Origin: Dendrobium chrysotoxum
Taxonomy: Eukaryota; Streptophyta; Magnoliopsida; Asparagales; Orchidaceae
Assembly: GCA_019925795.1 (NCBI GenBank)
Contig: CM034312.1
Location: forward strand, 25,943,914-26,007,913
Direction: 5' to 3'
DNA length: 64,000 nucleotides
Positions within the stretch are counted from its first letter, which is position 1, and the number at the start of each line of letters is the position of its first letter. Of this stretch, positions 1 through 14,500 are shown piece by piece. Made by a program: the position numbers and the translations under genes. Below the pieces are notes generated by a model. The model had not been told where the DNA came from. It searched no databases and saw nothing but the letters and a program-made list of their open reading frames with translations.

Positions 1-1112
1 AACATCCTATGTCTAGGCATGCCAAAAATCCATTTTAATAGTTCTATTATTCTAATATTCCTTCATCAAGGTAATATATCACACTAGATATGAGCTACAC
101 ACATGACTATTGTATACATTATATTAAGAATGGATGATATTGAAAACATCCATAATTTCATCCAAGGAAAGAGAGACTATATTAGTACTTACATTATGTT
201 CACATTAGCCCAAAACTAAAAAATAAGCCAAAAATAGATAAATTCAAAAGTACATACATCTTCATTTTACTTATAGAAGAAAAGATACATGAGAAATAAT
301 AAGAAAAAACTTCACTAGGATAATATGAATGATCTCTCCACTCCTTACACCTCCAATGGTAAGATTGCTTACATTAGATAAGTTAATATCTCCAATGAAA
401 GCATCTTCCATTTCCATAGCTTCCATTAGACTTTACTCTAATGGAGCACTAAAGAACTACACTGGAAATTCCAAAACTTCACTGAAAGGGACAGAGCTCT
501 TAAACAAAAAAAAAACTAAAAACTTTTTCTAGCAGGTACAAAAATGGCCTCAGGCTCCACGACAGTCTATATGGTGGTGCCTTGGCGTTATAAGATAAAC
601 TAGTAACGTAGCACTGTTGGGCTAGCTCCATTGCAGCACTGTGCTAACTCAGCATGTCTATTGGCTAAATTGGAGTGGCTTTTGATTGAATCATTATGGC
701 TCATCAGTTTGGTAACTTCTTTACTATGGCATTATAAAAGATGAGCACCATGGTGCTTGAATGTATAATCTGGTGCCATGGCATAGTGAAGCTCGGTGCT
801 TCAATGCTCAATTTATCGATACTCCAGTGTTATAACACTAGTTTTTTTTGGTGTAGTAGTATTATTAAGCCCCACGACCTTATCATTGGCTCTGCTGGGG
901 CACTGATCTTCCTAAAATTCTAGAGTAGCCAATGTTGTAATATTTGAAAAAGACGCTGACGTATTGTGGATGATGACACTATGGCACTAAATCAATGAGT
1001 GTTGCGGTGCTGGTTCAAGACTTGTGATTTTTTTCCTTTTTCATGAGATTTACTAGAAAAACATAACTAAAATAACACATTTTTATTGAATTTAAATATA
1101 ATAAATAGTATA
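1..1112. other. AT-rich DNA, no gene recognised
   Basis: No convincing coding region in six frames; the short open frames at 329-532 and 741-923 lack recognisable motifs. The stretch 540-1,000 is less AT-rich and repeats short words such as GGTGC and GCACTG, like the U3 part of the gypsy LTRs further along, but I could not align it with confidence. Confidence 0.5.
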
Positions 1113-1857
1113 AAGCTTATACTTAACACTAGCACATCTATATAGAGAGTTAGCCATGGCTACAAGATCCATATGGGAAAACATCGTTGGGTGCTCACAT
1201 CTCCTCTAGGTTTTATCATGGGAGCATATAAATGTCAAACGATTAATGCTGCTTGTTCCTTACCCGATCGAGCTAGAGAGATTGAGTGTAGGTTTCAGGT
1301 AAGTGCTTTGATTTATTATTTAGTTAATTTAATCATGGATTATTAATTTTCTTTTATTCATATGCAACCAATCAAATCATGTATATTCTTTAAGGTGGAA
1401 TGCTAAAAGGATCCGAGAATAGCACATAAGGAATGTAGCAATGTATAGAGATCAACTCGACATACTTTTCCATAGTTAGATATTATGGTAGTGGATTTTC
1501 TTAGATTAAACACACCTTTAGTTGAGGATATTAGGTTAAATTTATCTAAACATTAAAATTTTGGTATGGATGTAGATGGTATGGGAGCCTTATGGACTCT
1601 AAATCAAAGAGTTGGTTGCTGAGATATGCCAAAATGTGTTAATATATGGTTGGCCAGGGTCCAAGTCATAAGTTGAAAGACAATTAAGTGGCACCTACCT
1701 GATTGTGTCCTCAAACGCTTTGGGTGCATACTGACCACAAACATTTCACCTATGGATTCCACTTTTGTTAGGGAGGATGGTCATGGAAAAGCTGATGTTA
1801 ATGGGATAATATACCACAAGAGCTAAATCATTTTATGGGAGGATAAGAAAGCCTCAA
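1113..1857 (+). pseudogene. plant mobile domain (PMD) gene remnant, part 1
   Basis: Translation from about 1,122 gives LAHLYRELAMATRSIWENIV followed by GC, then a stop, then LSWEHINVK and ELERLSVGFR. These match the PMD gene at 32,440-34,618 (LAHLYKELGEAT...NIAGC...WAWEHLHVG...ELHRLSVGFR). A 96-bp intron (1,299-1,394, GTAAGT...TTTAAG) lies exactly where the other copy has one, after SVGFR and before RWN. The next exon holds RWNAKRIRE and YRDQLDIL, against RWNEDRLRE and YRDDLDGL. The last readable part (GKADVNG...YHKS-stop-IILWED) resembles the C-terminal part of PMD proteins. Several in-frame stops and frameshifts make it dead. The gypsy element at 1,858 interrupts it, and the reading resumes after 20,803. 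PMD proteins occur both in host genes and inside MULE or gypsy elements; the neighbouring gene X copy points to a MULE origin. Confidence 0.6.
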
Positions 1858-3416
1858 TGTAATACCCCAATATTCTTATTTTAAAAAAATTATGATAATA
1901 TGGATCCAATAGGCAGTGCTATGGTGCCAAGAATTACCATCATAGTATTGATGGCTCTATTCTACAATAACTCTAGGGGCGACATGGAGCGTAGTAATGC
2001 TAGGCCTTGGGCGCGCGATGAAAGTCACTATTTTTTTTTAATATTTTAAATGTAACTATCCCTCCCATCCCACCAACCATCTCCTCCCTCATTTCATTTC
2101 TTGTCAGGACGGAGCTGAGAAGAAGGAGAAGAGAAGGGAGAGAAAAAAGAGATAGAGAAGAGAAAAATGTCTTTCAGGGCTTTTTTGTCTATTGCTTATA
2201 TTATAAATTTTGTTTTGATTGATGTGACTAAACACTTGCTCCTATTTTTTATGGTTTTAATTTTTATAATTTTTATCTCTACTAAATTAGTAAAAAATAT
2301 ATTATCTCCTAATTTTATAAGTTTTCACTGTGTAACTTTTGATATGATATCGATTTGATCATTATGAATAAATTCATATAATTTTATTATATTTTCACCT
2401 GTTAAATTTTTGTGTAGGAATTTCTATGTGAAATGAGAAGAGAAAGGTATACTAAAAATGGGTTGAAAAGTAATAGACTCCATTTTTAATATGATGATAT
2501 TGAAATGTGCTATGTGCAAAAATATTTTATATGATTGGTGTGTAGTGAATTATAGCGCTGACATTGATATGATGAGAATACTGACAAGATGAATTTCATA
2601 AGATGGAATATTTGGCATATGTGTATAAAATTGGGAAGTTGAAAGGCTAGTATGGAACACAATAAGGTGTATTGAAATAGTATACTAATTGATATTAGAT
2701 ATATGATATAATAACCCGATATGATACCCTCAAGATGGGAGTCATAAGTGTAGGAGCGAGATTAAGATACCCTTAAGATCATGATACCTTAATCTAAATA
2801 TCTAATACATGATAAGAGTACTGATAGTACTAATATATGATATGTAGTACTGATACATGATAAGAATACTAATACAAGTTATTTACTGATATAATTGATC
2901 AACTGATGATATAAAATAAATGATTAGATTGATTGATTGAATGAGATTAATTTAATTTTAAAGACATATTGATTGATTAATAAATTAATAAAGATTTATT
3001 TATGATTAAGATTAATAATGGAGATAATTGATATAATTGATAAACTTAGATGTGATATTTAATAGAATGATAAATTGATATAGGTGATAAGTACAAATAA
3101 CATATATTGATTCAGATATTTCCTTACATTATTTATAACATATTATTTTATTTTTGTTTATTAATTTTAGTTATAAGATTTTGGTTAATTGCTGGGATAT
3201 ATGTTCACTATGTGATTTTTACATGATTTCGGGTAAGGGTAATAAGCTTATAGTGAGGAAAATCAATGGGTGATAGTTCAAGTTTTTTTTTTAATGTCTT
3301 TGGTTTTGCCTGTTATTTTGTTGCCTATTGATAGCTATTATTTATTTTATTTTGAGCACTTGATAGATAAATAAATTTTCAATGAATAGTAATATAATTA
3401 TATTTTTTGCTTCTAT

Positions 3417-4140
<724 letters not shown>

Positions 4141-4329
4141 TATTATATCTAGTGAACTGAGTTGATATTTAGTAAAATAGTAATAAAAAGATGTGCTTTT
4201 CTATTGACTATAGAAATGCATTTATGATTTTTGTTGTTCATATAGAATTGTGAATGTTTAACATGATAAAAAGGTACAATGCTTTTGATTTAGATTTTGG
4301 GGCGTGATAGACAGTATTATCAAAGTAGT

Positions 4330-4630
4330 GTTTATTAATATCAAAATCTAAAATCTGGATCCATGAGGCCATGTTGTGGCAGTATACTAGCAAGCACTAT
4401 AGTACAAGGAATTGACACCATGACATTGCAGGCTCTATTTATAATAACTCTAGCAACAGTGCAGCACAGTGACATGGGGGACTTCTACGCCACGGTGCCA
4501 AGAGCTAAATATAAATTTTTAATACTTTTAAATGTAAATATCCCTGTCACCCCACCATCCCTCTTCTCCCTCATTTGATCTCTTATCAAGGAAGGAGCTG
4601 AGGAGGAGAAAAGAGAGGGAGGGAGGGGGG

Positions 4631-4699
<69 letters not shown>

Positions 4700-6096
4700 T
4701 CTTTCAAGGCTTTTTCATCTATTGCTTCTGTTAGGAATTGTGTTCTGATTGATGTAAGCAACTAAACTCTTATTGTTATTTTTGATGGATTTGATTTCTA
4801 CAAATTTTATCTCTCCTAATTTTGGAAGCTTTGATTTGTAACTTTTAATATGCTATCAGTTTGATCATTTTTAATAATTTATATGATTTAATTATATTTT
4901 TATTGGTTAAATGCATGTAGGAATTTCTATATGAAATGTGTAGGGAAAGGTATACTAAAAATAGGTTGAAAAGTAATGTAATTTAATTTTGATATGATGA
5001 TACTGAAATATGATGTGTGCTAAAATTATTCATATGATTAGTATGAACTATATTGTAATACACATACTGAACTGATAAGAATATTGGAAAGATGAATATG
5101 ATAAGATAGAATATTTGACATATGTGTATAAAATTGGGAAGCCAAAAGGCTGATATAAAACACCATAAGATGTATTGAAATGATGTAAAAATTGATATCA
5201 AATATATGATATAATAATCCCTCATGATATTGTTAAGATGGGAGTCACAAGTGCAAGAATAAGCTTAAGATACCCTCAAGATCAAGGTACCCTCATATGA
5301 ATATCTGATACATTATAAGAGTATTGATAGTATTGACATATGATATATAGTATTTATATATGATAAGAATACTGATACAACTACTTTATTGATATAACTG
5401 ATCGACTGATGAGATATAATGAATGATAAGCTTGATTCATTAAATGATACTAAATAAATGATAAAGATAAATTAACTAATTAATTGACTAATAAAGATTG
5501 ATTTATAATCAAGATTGATAATGGAGATAATTGATATAATTTACAGATTTAGATGTGATATATAACAGATTGATAAATTGATACATGAGATTGATACTAA
5601 TAACATATATTGATTCATTGATTTCCTTACATAATTTACAATATATATTTGTCTTTTTATGTATTGATTTTAGTTATAAGATTTTGGTTACATGCTAGGC
5701 TATGTGCTCACTATGTGATTTGTACATAATTTAAGGTAAGGGTAAGGAGCCTATAGAGCGAGGCAAATCAGTTGGTGATAGATCATATTTTATTTCTTGC
5801 TCTTTGCTTTTCTCTATTATTTTGTTACCTATTATTGGCTATTGTAAATATTATTTTAGAAACTTAACAGATATATTAATATTCAATAAATATAAACATA
5901 CTTATGTTTTCCACTTATATTTAATCTGTTGAGCTCTATTTGATGTTTAGAAAAATAAAATAAAAAGATGCATAATTCTATTAACTATAGAAATGCATTT
6001 ATATTTTTTGTTGTTCATATAGAATTATAAGATCTTATTAAATGTTTAAAAGGATAGAAAGGTGCAATTTTTTTATTTTGATTTTGGGCCATGATA
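4330..6096 (+). repeat. gypsy LTR copy 2 (5' end damaged)
   Basis: Aligns with copies 1 and 3 from the region GGATCCATGAGGCCATG onward and ends GGGCCATGATA at 6,096, directly before a PBS. The expected TGTAATA start is not clean; the copy joins about 20 bp after the end of LTR copy 1, so two LTRs lie head to tail with almost no internal sequence between them. Confidence 0.6.
4633..4696. repeat. (GA)n microsatellite in gypsy LTR
   Basis: About 32 GA units expanded from the purine-rich block that is short in the other LTR copies (2,110-2,165 and 19,565-19,615). Serine-leucine frames on the opposite strand are artefacts. Confidence 0.97.
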
Positions 6097-6531
6097 GACA
6101 GTGGTATCAGGGCAATGATTATGGGAAGAATTAGATTGTAACTAGAGCGACAGAATTGATTTTAAGCTGGGTAGAATTGGGTAATATTGATTACATTTTT
6201 TTACATATTTTATTTTTTTATTGATTGATTGATTACATTTATAAATTTTTGTTTTATTTTGAAGGATTTATTTTATATTTGAGATTTTTTTTATTGATCA
6301 AGCAAAAAATGGATTCAAAATAAAAAGAAAAAAAGACTGAAAGTGATATTAAAGCACCGCTAGTAACGTCTGAGATTATTATAAAGTTTGCTAACATGAT
6401 CACGTAGATGGTTAGTGATTGTTTGGTAAAATGGTTTGGTCAGAACTATAAGAAAATGGGTGATAATAGTAAAAAAATAAATTTGTAACATTATGAAAAC
6501 ACTAGCTGAAAGCACCATACATTGTGTCTGG
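6097..6531 (+). pseudogene. gypsy leader, PBS and 5' gag fragment
   Basis: TGGTATCAGGGC at 6,102-6,113 matches the initiator tRNA-Met primer site with one change. The following leader and lysine-rich gag start (AAAAAGAAAAAAAGAC) are repeated at 18,491-18,910, with matching blocks such as AGATTGTTAGTGATTG and TTTGGTC.GAACTATAAGAAA. The fragment stops abruptly at 6,531, where copia copy C is inserted. Confidence 0.55.
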
Positions 6532-8393
6532 TGAAAGTTCTTTAGGAATGTTAAGCCGTTATGAACTAGCCCGAGGCTAAACAAGAGGGGGGTGAATTGG
6601 TAGTTTTAAAAATTCTTAAGCAAAAATGATTTTGAAAACCTTTCTGAATATTTTAAAATAATTACAATTGCACATTGATGTGGAGATGTTCAATCAAACA
6701 AAATAATAACTTTAAGCATACGATCATACACAGGAATGTCAAGTACAGAAATTAAAAAGTAGAATAGTAAAAGAAAGAACAAACCATATTTTATAGTGGT
6801 TCAATCAACATGACCTACATCCACTACCTGAAGCCTCCCCTTCAGGTATTACACTAAAATTTAGTGACTCTCATTTTTCTCCCACAACAAGGTGGAGAAG
6901 CCTTTACAACAACTCCTTTTCACCAACCCTGGTGAGGCAGAGAACCTAGTCTCCTTTTGCTTCCTCCAAAAATAGGTAGAGAACCTTACCTCCTTTCGCT
7001 TCCTCCTGAAGTAGGTAGAGAACCTTACCTCTTTTTGCTTCCTCCTGAAGTAGGAAGAGTACCTCGATCTTCTTGCTGACGATCCTTCCAACAGAGCCAC
7101 CAAGGGATAAGGGACAATGACTGGAGAAGATGACTTGAATCCCTGCTTAGAGTAACCTTTGTGAACACCTCATAAATATGCCCTCATAAGATCCTCTCTC
7201 TCTCCCAAGCTCTCCCTCTCCTTCTCAAGACTCTCTCAGGTGAGGATAGTAGTAAAAAGTCTTTCTTTTAACAAATAAAAGAGCTTAAATAGAAAGGCTA
7301 AAAAATTACCCTAAATTTTAACTTGCCATCAAAGATCATCCAGGACGATCCTGAGATTGTCCTATACGATCAGTGTAAATAAGCCCCTTTTGGCCTGGAT
7401 GATTTGGTTCTTCTGGACGATTAGAAGACATGGTCTGTTATGATCATTCGGGATGATCCTGCGATCGTCTTAGATGATTAGTTCAAAATTAGGAATATCA
7501 CCCAGCACATAGTTCAAGACGTCCAGGAGAAAAGTCTGGATGATTTGTAGAAAATGACTTAATCATCCAGGATGATATGTCTATCATCCTGTACGATTAG
7601 TTTAAAAATGACCAATATCATCCGACACATTGTTCGGGTCATCCAGGATAACCATGCTGGATGACTTCAAAATAACTGATCATCTAGGATGATAAGTTTA
7701 TCATTTTGTATGATTAGTATAAATAAGGCCATATCGTCCAGCACATCGGTCGGGTCATCCAGGTGAGTTATATTATACGATGAGGATTTATAACTGATCA
7801 TCCAGGATGATCACAATATTATCCAAGATGATGTGATCAATCAATTATCCTCAATTAGTTTTCCTTAATCGCATGGCTAATTTAGGCATGATTGTAATGT
7901 ATCGTCCAGGATAATACATATATCGCCCTGTATGATTAGAACAAATTCTTAAAATAAAACATGCCTAAATGAGTCTGGCGGCTGAGGATCTTTGATTTGA
8001 GCATATCATCCTGGACAATAGGAGGATCATCTAGGATGATTTGCTTAATCAGACCGACTTAACATAGTTACCCTAATTAGGGTTTTTATTTTCAATGGAT
8101 TATCCAAGATGATATTACTATCATCCAGGATGATATGATAAAAAAGAATAGGAACTCTAACTCACTAAAATTCTCCCCCGAGTGTGTGTGTGCAAGGTTA
8201 CTTAGCTTAGAGAACCATTACATTACATTTAACTCAAGAAAGGGAGAAAATTACATTTGAATACAGACACACCCGATCTTGAGCTGGCTTGAATTGCACT
8301 TGATCTTGTGGACCTAAAAGGTTAGGCAATCAAACAGAAATAAAAATATTTATTATCATCAAAATTATAATCCTTGAATCCATATTTGTAACA
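6532..8393 (-). repeat. 3' LTR of copia copy C
   Basis: 1,862 bp; plus-strand ends TGAAAGTTC... and ...TTTGTAACA, so TGTTAC...TTTCA on the minus strand. It holds the array of decayed palindromes (7,335-8,135), a TATA-like CTATTTAAG on the minus strand near 7,290, and four tandem units of about 43 bp around 6,945-7,060 (CTTCCTCCTGAAGTAGG core). Open frames here (6,861-7,103) come from the tandem repeat. Confidence 0.85.
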
Positions 8394-8545
8394 ATCTCCG
8401 CCTTTTTAATGATGGCAAATATTTATTGGGCAGTTTTAAATCAAGCAGATTAAACAGATTAATACATATGCCAAAGAAAAATAATTAAGCATAAGAAATT
8501 TAGATTTCACTAAAATATGCATGAAATATTACAACAATGACACTA

Positions 8546-8573
8546 CTCCCCATTTTGACATCTCAAAAAGGAG
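8546..8573. other. conserved inverted repeat upstream of the copia PPT (copy C)
   Basis: CTCCCCATTTT and CAAAAAGGAG arms around GACATCT. The same structure is at 42,859-42,890 in copy B and 44,900-44,930 in copy A, always about 150-200 nt from the 3' LTR. Confidence 0.5.
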
Positions 8574-8718
8574 AAAATAGAAAAAAATAAACAAAAAAAC
8601 ACATAGACTAACACAGAGAAGAACGACTGTACAAAATATTATAAAAAAATAAACAAAAAAATCAACCAAGCTAAAAATAGGAGGGACCCTGATTAGGTGG
8701 AGGAGGAGGTGGTGGTGG

Positions 8719-9780
8719 CTAAAAAAGATTATGGATGGTGGCAAACTGCTTTCCAAACTAGGCTATATCCTGGTCATGCTGCTGCTGCTGCTGGGTGACA
8801 TATGCATTAAATCGATTAACATCTTTCGCATGATGCTGCTCCTGTTCAGCCATATAGGAGTCAAAGCAGGCCTCCCACTGGTCAAATCTGTCCACCAGTT
8901 GATCCAACTGTGATTGCTGGCAGATAGGAACAGGTATTGAAACAGCTTCCTCCTCGGCCTCTACAGCCTTCGGATGGAGATGAGTGTTGTGAAGGACATG
9001 GAAGGAGCTATTTGTGTAGGAGTAGGGAGGATAATTTAGAGGGGTAGGATACTGAATATTGTACTTGATTTCAAGGACATAAGAAATGAGGTGTCCTAGG
9101 GCCAAGTTTAGTTTCCTCCTATGTCCAGGATCCCTAATACTAGTTAAGTGCTCAATGTATCGAAAGAGAAGATCAGTAGCATTGAATTCCTGATGAGTCA
9201 TGATATAGTAGGCGGTGATGGAAAGTAGGGGAGTAATGTGAACCCGGTCACCAGCCTTCAGAATTATGGAAGTTCTAAGGACATGTTGGATGGTCCTAGC
9301 ATCTTTAAGTAGTAAGCTCAAGGCACCATCATGGTAGAAGGCATTAGTGTTCATTAGAACCTGATTAGCTGGACTCCAGTTGAAATCAGGATCTGAGGTA
9401 ATGAGATGAAGCTTTTCCCCAGTGGTAGAAAGGTGAAGAAGTTCATGACAATCCTGATAGGTGATCTCTACAGGTCATTTGGTGACATATGATTGGACTG
9501 AAGTATATGTATAGTTGATTCGGAGATTGGTGAAGAATTCATATAAGAGTTCAGAATGAAGGGAAACTACCAGGGTCAGAATCAAGGTGAGAGTAGTGTG
9601 GGCAAATAGATTGAGTACCAGGTATGTAAGGGTGCGAGGATTGATGATTTTAGAGGAAGTGATTCCAGTAGTCTTATATATGAGGTAGGCAGCCTGATTT
9701 GTTGCATCAGTGAAGCGGGGATCCACAGTTCCCCTTGAGAAGCTTCTAGTAAGCATCTTGGGGCATTTGCCACCGGCCAT
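8719..9780 (-). pseudogene. extra ORF between pol and 3' LTR (env-like position), copy C
   Basis: Reads in one frame from MAGGKCPKM at 9,780 for about 354 codons, with in-frame stops at 9,475-9,477 (TGA) and 8,758-8,760 (TAG). Visible parts are a basic N-terminus, a hydrophobic stretch rich in Leu, Thr and Val near residues 50-70, a conserved core (HVLRTSIILKAGDRVHITP; ALGHLISYVLEIKY) around residues 170-250, and a Gln/Glu-rich C-terminal helix that may form a coiled coil. A homologous reading is in copy B; copy A lacks it. Sireviruses often carry an additional ORF here, called env-like by position only. The core recalls plant putative transposon protein domains linked to such elements, but I cannot name a function. 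Confidence 0.6.
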
Positions 9781-9867
9781 TAGAGAGCTTGACTGAAAGG
9801 AAGAAGGATATGAAGGGAGGAAGGATATTGGAGTGAAGAAAACCTTGAACTTGGACTGAATTTAAAG

Positions 9868-10275
9868 ATTTGCAAATATCATCTAGGACGATCATAATAT
9901 TATCCAAGATGACTTGCAGCAATTATGTCGGCCTGGCCGATTGGTCAAAAAGGCGGTTAGATCGTCTAGGACGATAAAAAATTATCTAGGATGATTAGAC
10001 TCAAATGATCGTCCCAAAGAGTCAAGCTGGATGACTTTTTTGATGAAAAGTATCATCTAGGACGATTAGGTGGATCATCCAGGATAATGAGTAATTAAGG
10101 AATCGGACGGGCTGAATTCAAGTCGTCTAACTATTGCCATGTGGATCATCCTGGACGATGAGGTGTATCATCCAGGATGATCACTAATAATTAGTTCAGA
10201 TCAGCCATTGGTTCATAATGGGGATGAGTTGATCATATCGTCTAGGATGATGTGAGGATCATCCAGAATGATGTG
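9868..10275. repeat. internal palindrome array upstream of the extra ORF, copy C
   Basis: About a dozen decayed copies of ATCGTCC-N-GGACGAT (for example TCATCTAGGACGATC, GATCATCCTGGACGATG, TCATCCAGGATGATC) directly 5' of the extra ORF start on the minus strand. It is the motif that fills the LTR U3. Confidence 0.75.
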
Positions 10276-11590
10276 AATAAAAAAAATAAAAAAAATGAAG
10301 GATGGAGAGAAATGATCAGGGGACCCAAAAATCACAAAAAAATCAAAATCAAAGCAAAAAGGAAAAAGCAAAAAGAATAAAATAGGGAAACAACCACATA
10401 AAATAATTAATTTTTTTTTAATCGATCTACTCCAGTAAATCAGAATGTTTTCTTAATTTTTATTTCAAAAGCCAATAAGAAGAAATCGATGGGCTAAAAT
10501 CAAGAAAAGTTAGAAAATTGATTTTTGTAACTCCTACCTCGGACACCTTACAGGTTCAACTTCCTTTTAAACAAAGATCTAATTCAAAAGAGAAGTTAGA
10601 TATGAAACATGATCCTTTTATATGACGTTCCAGAAAAATATATGATAAAATATTATTGCAAAGTAAAGAATCAGAAATCATGATTTTCACTCTCAAGTGT
10701 TTGAATATATTAAGTTATACATGAATTCTTCTAAGATTTTTAAGGATTTGAAAGAGGAGGAAGCTTATTTTTGTGGGTTCATTTTATGCCTCTTTTTCAA
10801 CTATTTGGCATACTTTGTGTATTTTTTGATTTTGATACACTTAGTGTATCTTTTCAATTTTATTGGCAAGCATTGCACATCTTTTCAGTATTGGGCTCAT
10901 TTTATGCCTCTTTTTTCAACAGATTGGCACACTTTACGCATCTTTTGGTAAGCTTCCTTTCTTTCAAAATCTTTAAAAGACTCTCAATTGTGAGATTATC
11001 TTCCAGATATAAGAGAAGAAAAGAAGACTCACTCTCTTAGATAAGGAACAGTAATCCACAAAATAGAATCATTCTCATATGATAAATGCAACCACTTGAT
11101 TAAGAAAATATGAAAGTGATTCAATGATTTGAAACACTACTCATATGAGATAGATTATTGTAGAAAGATAAAAAAGATCTCTATTTCAAAGTCCAGCTTT
11201 TTAATTTTGAAAAAGATTTTTATTTAAAAAGAAAAATACACCATAAAAGGAGTTAGAGGAAGAGAAACTATTCATCAATATTTCTTCCCTTTAACTATTT
11301 TAGAGGAGTCAATCACTATTTATAAGCTTCTAAACAAAAATAAGGCAAAACTCTCATTTAGAAATCAAGTTTATCAACAATAGTGAGCAGTGATCTGATT
11401 CTGAAGAAAATAAATACTAAATCAAAAACAAGAGAAAAACTCATAAAACAAAATAACCAAATCAGGAAAACAATAATAACAAAAGAAAATCAGCAGAGAA
11501 TAAAAATAAAAAAAGAAATAGATAATCAAATCAAACAAAAATAAATAAAAAATAAAAAATAAAAAATTCAGAATTCAGTAATAATCAAAT
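10276..11590 (-). other. untranslated region between pol and extra ORF, copy C
   Basis: AT-rich with no coding signal. It holds a repeated element of about 55 bp (TTTTATGCCTCTTTTTCAAC ... CACTTTACGCATCTTTTGG, 10,770-10,950) that is also present at 45,297-45,462 and 54,840-55,010. Open frames at 10,697-11,040 are products of this repeat. Confidence 0.6.
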
Positions 11591-14500
11591 TCATGCATTT
11601 TTGTCAATCACACTCAATCTGGTTCTTAAGATGCTAAATGTGTCAAATGCCAGTGGTTTATTAAAGATGTCAGCTAGTGTGTTTTCAGTTGCTACATGGT
11701 ATAACTCAATGTCTCCTTTAATAATGTGGTCCCTAATGAAGTGATGTCTTATGTCAATGTGTTTGGTTCTTTAATGTTGGATAGGATTTTTAGAGATACA
11801 GATGGCACTAGTGTTATCACATAGAACCAAAATTATTCCAACAGGTAATCCTAAATTCAAGATTTATTGCTTCAACCAAAGAACTTGGGCCACACAACTT
11901 CCTAAGGAAATGTACTCAGCTTCAGCAGTGGAAAGTGCAACAGAATTTTATTTTCTACTGGACTAGGAGACTAAGGACTGTCCTATGAATTGGCAAGTTC
12001 TAAAAGTGCTCTTTCTATCCACCGTACACCCTATAAAATCAGAATCCAAATATCCAATAATTTCAAAAGAAGTGCTATATCTAGGATATCAGATTCCTAA
12101 GTTTTGGGTCTCTAAGAGATATCTAAGGATTCTCTTAACTACATTCAGGTGGGATTATTTAGGATCAGCTTGAAATCTAGCACAGAGACAAACTCTAAAT
12201 ATTATATCAGGTCGGCTAGCAGTCAAGTGAAGCAGTGATCCAATTATTCCTCTGTACTTCTTTTGATCAATAGATTTTTTATTTTAACCCTTATCTAACT
12301 GGACATTGGAGCTCATGGGAGTATTTATTGGCTTGGCTTTATCCATTTCATATTTCTTTAAGATGTCTTTAGTGTACTTTGATTGATTAAGAAAAATTCC
12401 ATCATCCATTTGCCTTATGCTAAACCTCAAAAAGTAGGATAATTCTTCCATCATACTCATCTCAAACACTTTACTCATTATTTTAGAAAAATTATCACAT
12501 AAATTTTGATTAGAAGATCCAAAAAGTATATCATTAACATAGATCTGGACAATGAGTAAATCATCTCTTAGTTTCCTTAGAAAAAGGGTGGTGTCTACGC
12601 TCCCATTAACAAACTTTCTTTATTGTAGGAATGTGCTAAGCCTTTCATATCAAGCTCTGGGTGCCTGTTTCAATCCATATAAGGCCTTTTTTAATTTGTA
12701 AATATGATTTGGAAATTAGAAACTCTCAAAACCTGGGGGGTTGCTCCACAAATACATCTTCTTTTATTACGCCATTAAAAAGGCACTCTTGACATCATTT
12801 GAAAAATCTTAAATCCCTTATAACAGGCAAATACTAGTAACACTCTAATGGTTTTCAATCTAGCTATAGGGGAAAAGGTCTCCTCAAAACCAATCCTATA
12901 TATTTGGTTATACCCATTAGAAACCAATCTTGCCTTATTCCATACCACCACACCAAAATCATTCATTTTATTTTTAAAGACCCATTTGGTTCTTACTTCA
13001 CTTTAATCCTTGGGTCTTTCTACCAACTCTCAGACATCATTCCTCACAAATTATTTAAGTTCTTCTTGTATAGCTGAGATCCAAAATTCATCAGAAAGGG
13101 CTTGATTGATGTTGGTGGGATCAGTCATTGAGATAAAGGTAGAGTGGTTTACTTCCTTTTTAAGTCCATGCCTAGTTCTAACCCCTTCAGAAGGGTATCC
13201 TAAGATAAGTTCTTTAGGATGAACTGAAGAATATCTCCATTCTCAAGGCAAAGTGTTTTGAGGTTCTATTCTTTCCTCCAGATTTGTAGTTTCTACTCCT
13301 TGGATAATCTCTCCTATTTCATCTCCTTCCTTAGCTCTAGACTCCTTAGGATCAGATTCATCAAACACTACATGCGTAGTCTCCTTCACCACCAATGTCC
13401 TCTTATTAAATACTCTAAAGGATTTCCCTATACTTTAAAATCTTAAGAACACTCCTTCATCTGAGTTTGGATCAAATTTTCCTAAGGATGATTTCTCATT
13501 ATTAAGAATGAAGACCTTATAGCCAAAGATATGGAGGTGAGAAAGGTTTGGTGTTCTACCTTTAATGATCTCATAGGGTGTCCTATTCAGATTGGATTTA
13601 ACATTCATCCTATTCAACACATAATAGGCTGTGTTCACCACTTCTACCCAAAAGTATTTTGGAAGTAAATACTCAACAAGCATGGCTTTAACAGCTTTCA
13701 CTAAGGTCTTGTTCTTTTTTTAGCTACCATATTCTGCTGAGGGGTCCTAGGAGATAAAAAGTTATGGCTAATCCCTTGCTCCTCACAGAAGGTTCCAAAT
13801 CTCCCCTTTTCAAACTCTCCACCATAATCACTATGGATGGTCAATATCTTATAACCTACCTTCTTTTGAATCCAAGTGGAGTAAGATTTAAATTCATCAA
13901 ACAACTAAATTTTATATAACAGAAATCTAATCTAAGTGAACATCGAGTAGTCATCGATAATCATAAATCCATAGACTTTTCCCTCTAAGCTGGTAGTGCT
14001 AATGGGTCCAAATATATCTATGTGAAGGACTTCTAAAGGTCTAGAGGTGCTAATGTCCTTAATGGAGTGGAAAGAGGATTGGACTTATTTCCCTAGTTGA
14101 CAGGCATCACACAGGTGGTCCTTAGTGAACTTAAGCTTGGGGACACCTCTAACTAAGTCCTTTTGGGTTACTCTTCTAAGGGTTTTTAATGCTAGCATGA
14201 CATAACCTCCTATGCCACAGCCAAGACTTACCAGTAGCAATTTTTAAACAGAATGAAATAGCACACTCAATGTTATTTAAGTCAAGCATGTAGATATTGT
14301 TGACCCTCTTTCCCTGCAAAATAGTGTTATTATTTAAGCTAATAATGCAAGTGTTTAATAAAAACTTTATGCTGAACCCTTTATCATAGAGTTGACTGAT
14401 GTTGAGCAAGTTATGTTTCAGTCCATCTACAAGTAAAATATTTTCAATTAAAAGGTTCTTGGAGTTTCTGATTATACTTGCGCCCATGACTTTCCTAGTG

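Noticed and set aside
4528..4761. Leu-Ser repeat frame
   Set aside because: Translation of the GA microsatellite in the gypsy LTR.
8719..9780. Calling the extra copia ORF a true envelope gene
   Set aside because: Only the position matches; I see no clear signal peptide, fusion segment or cleavage site.
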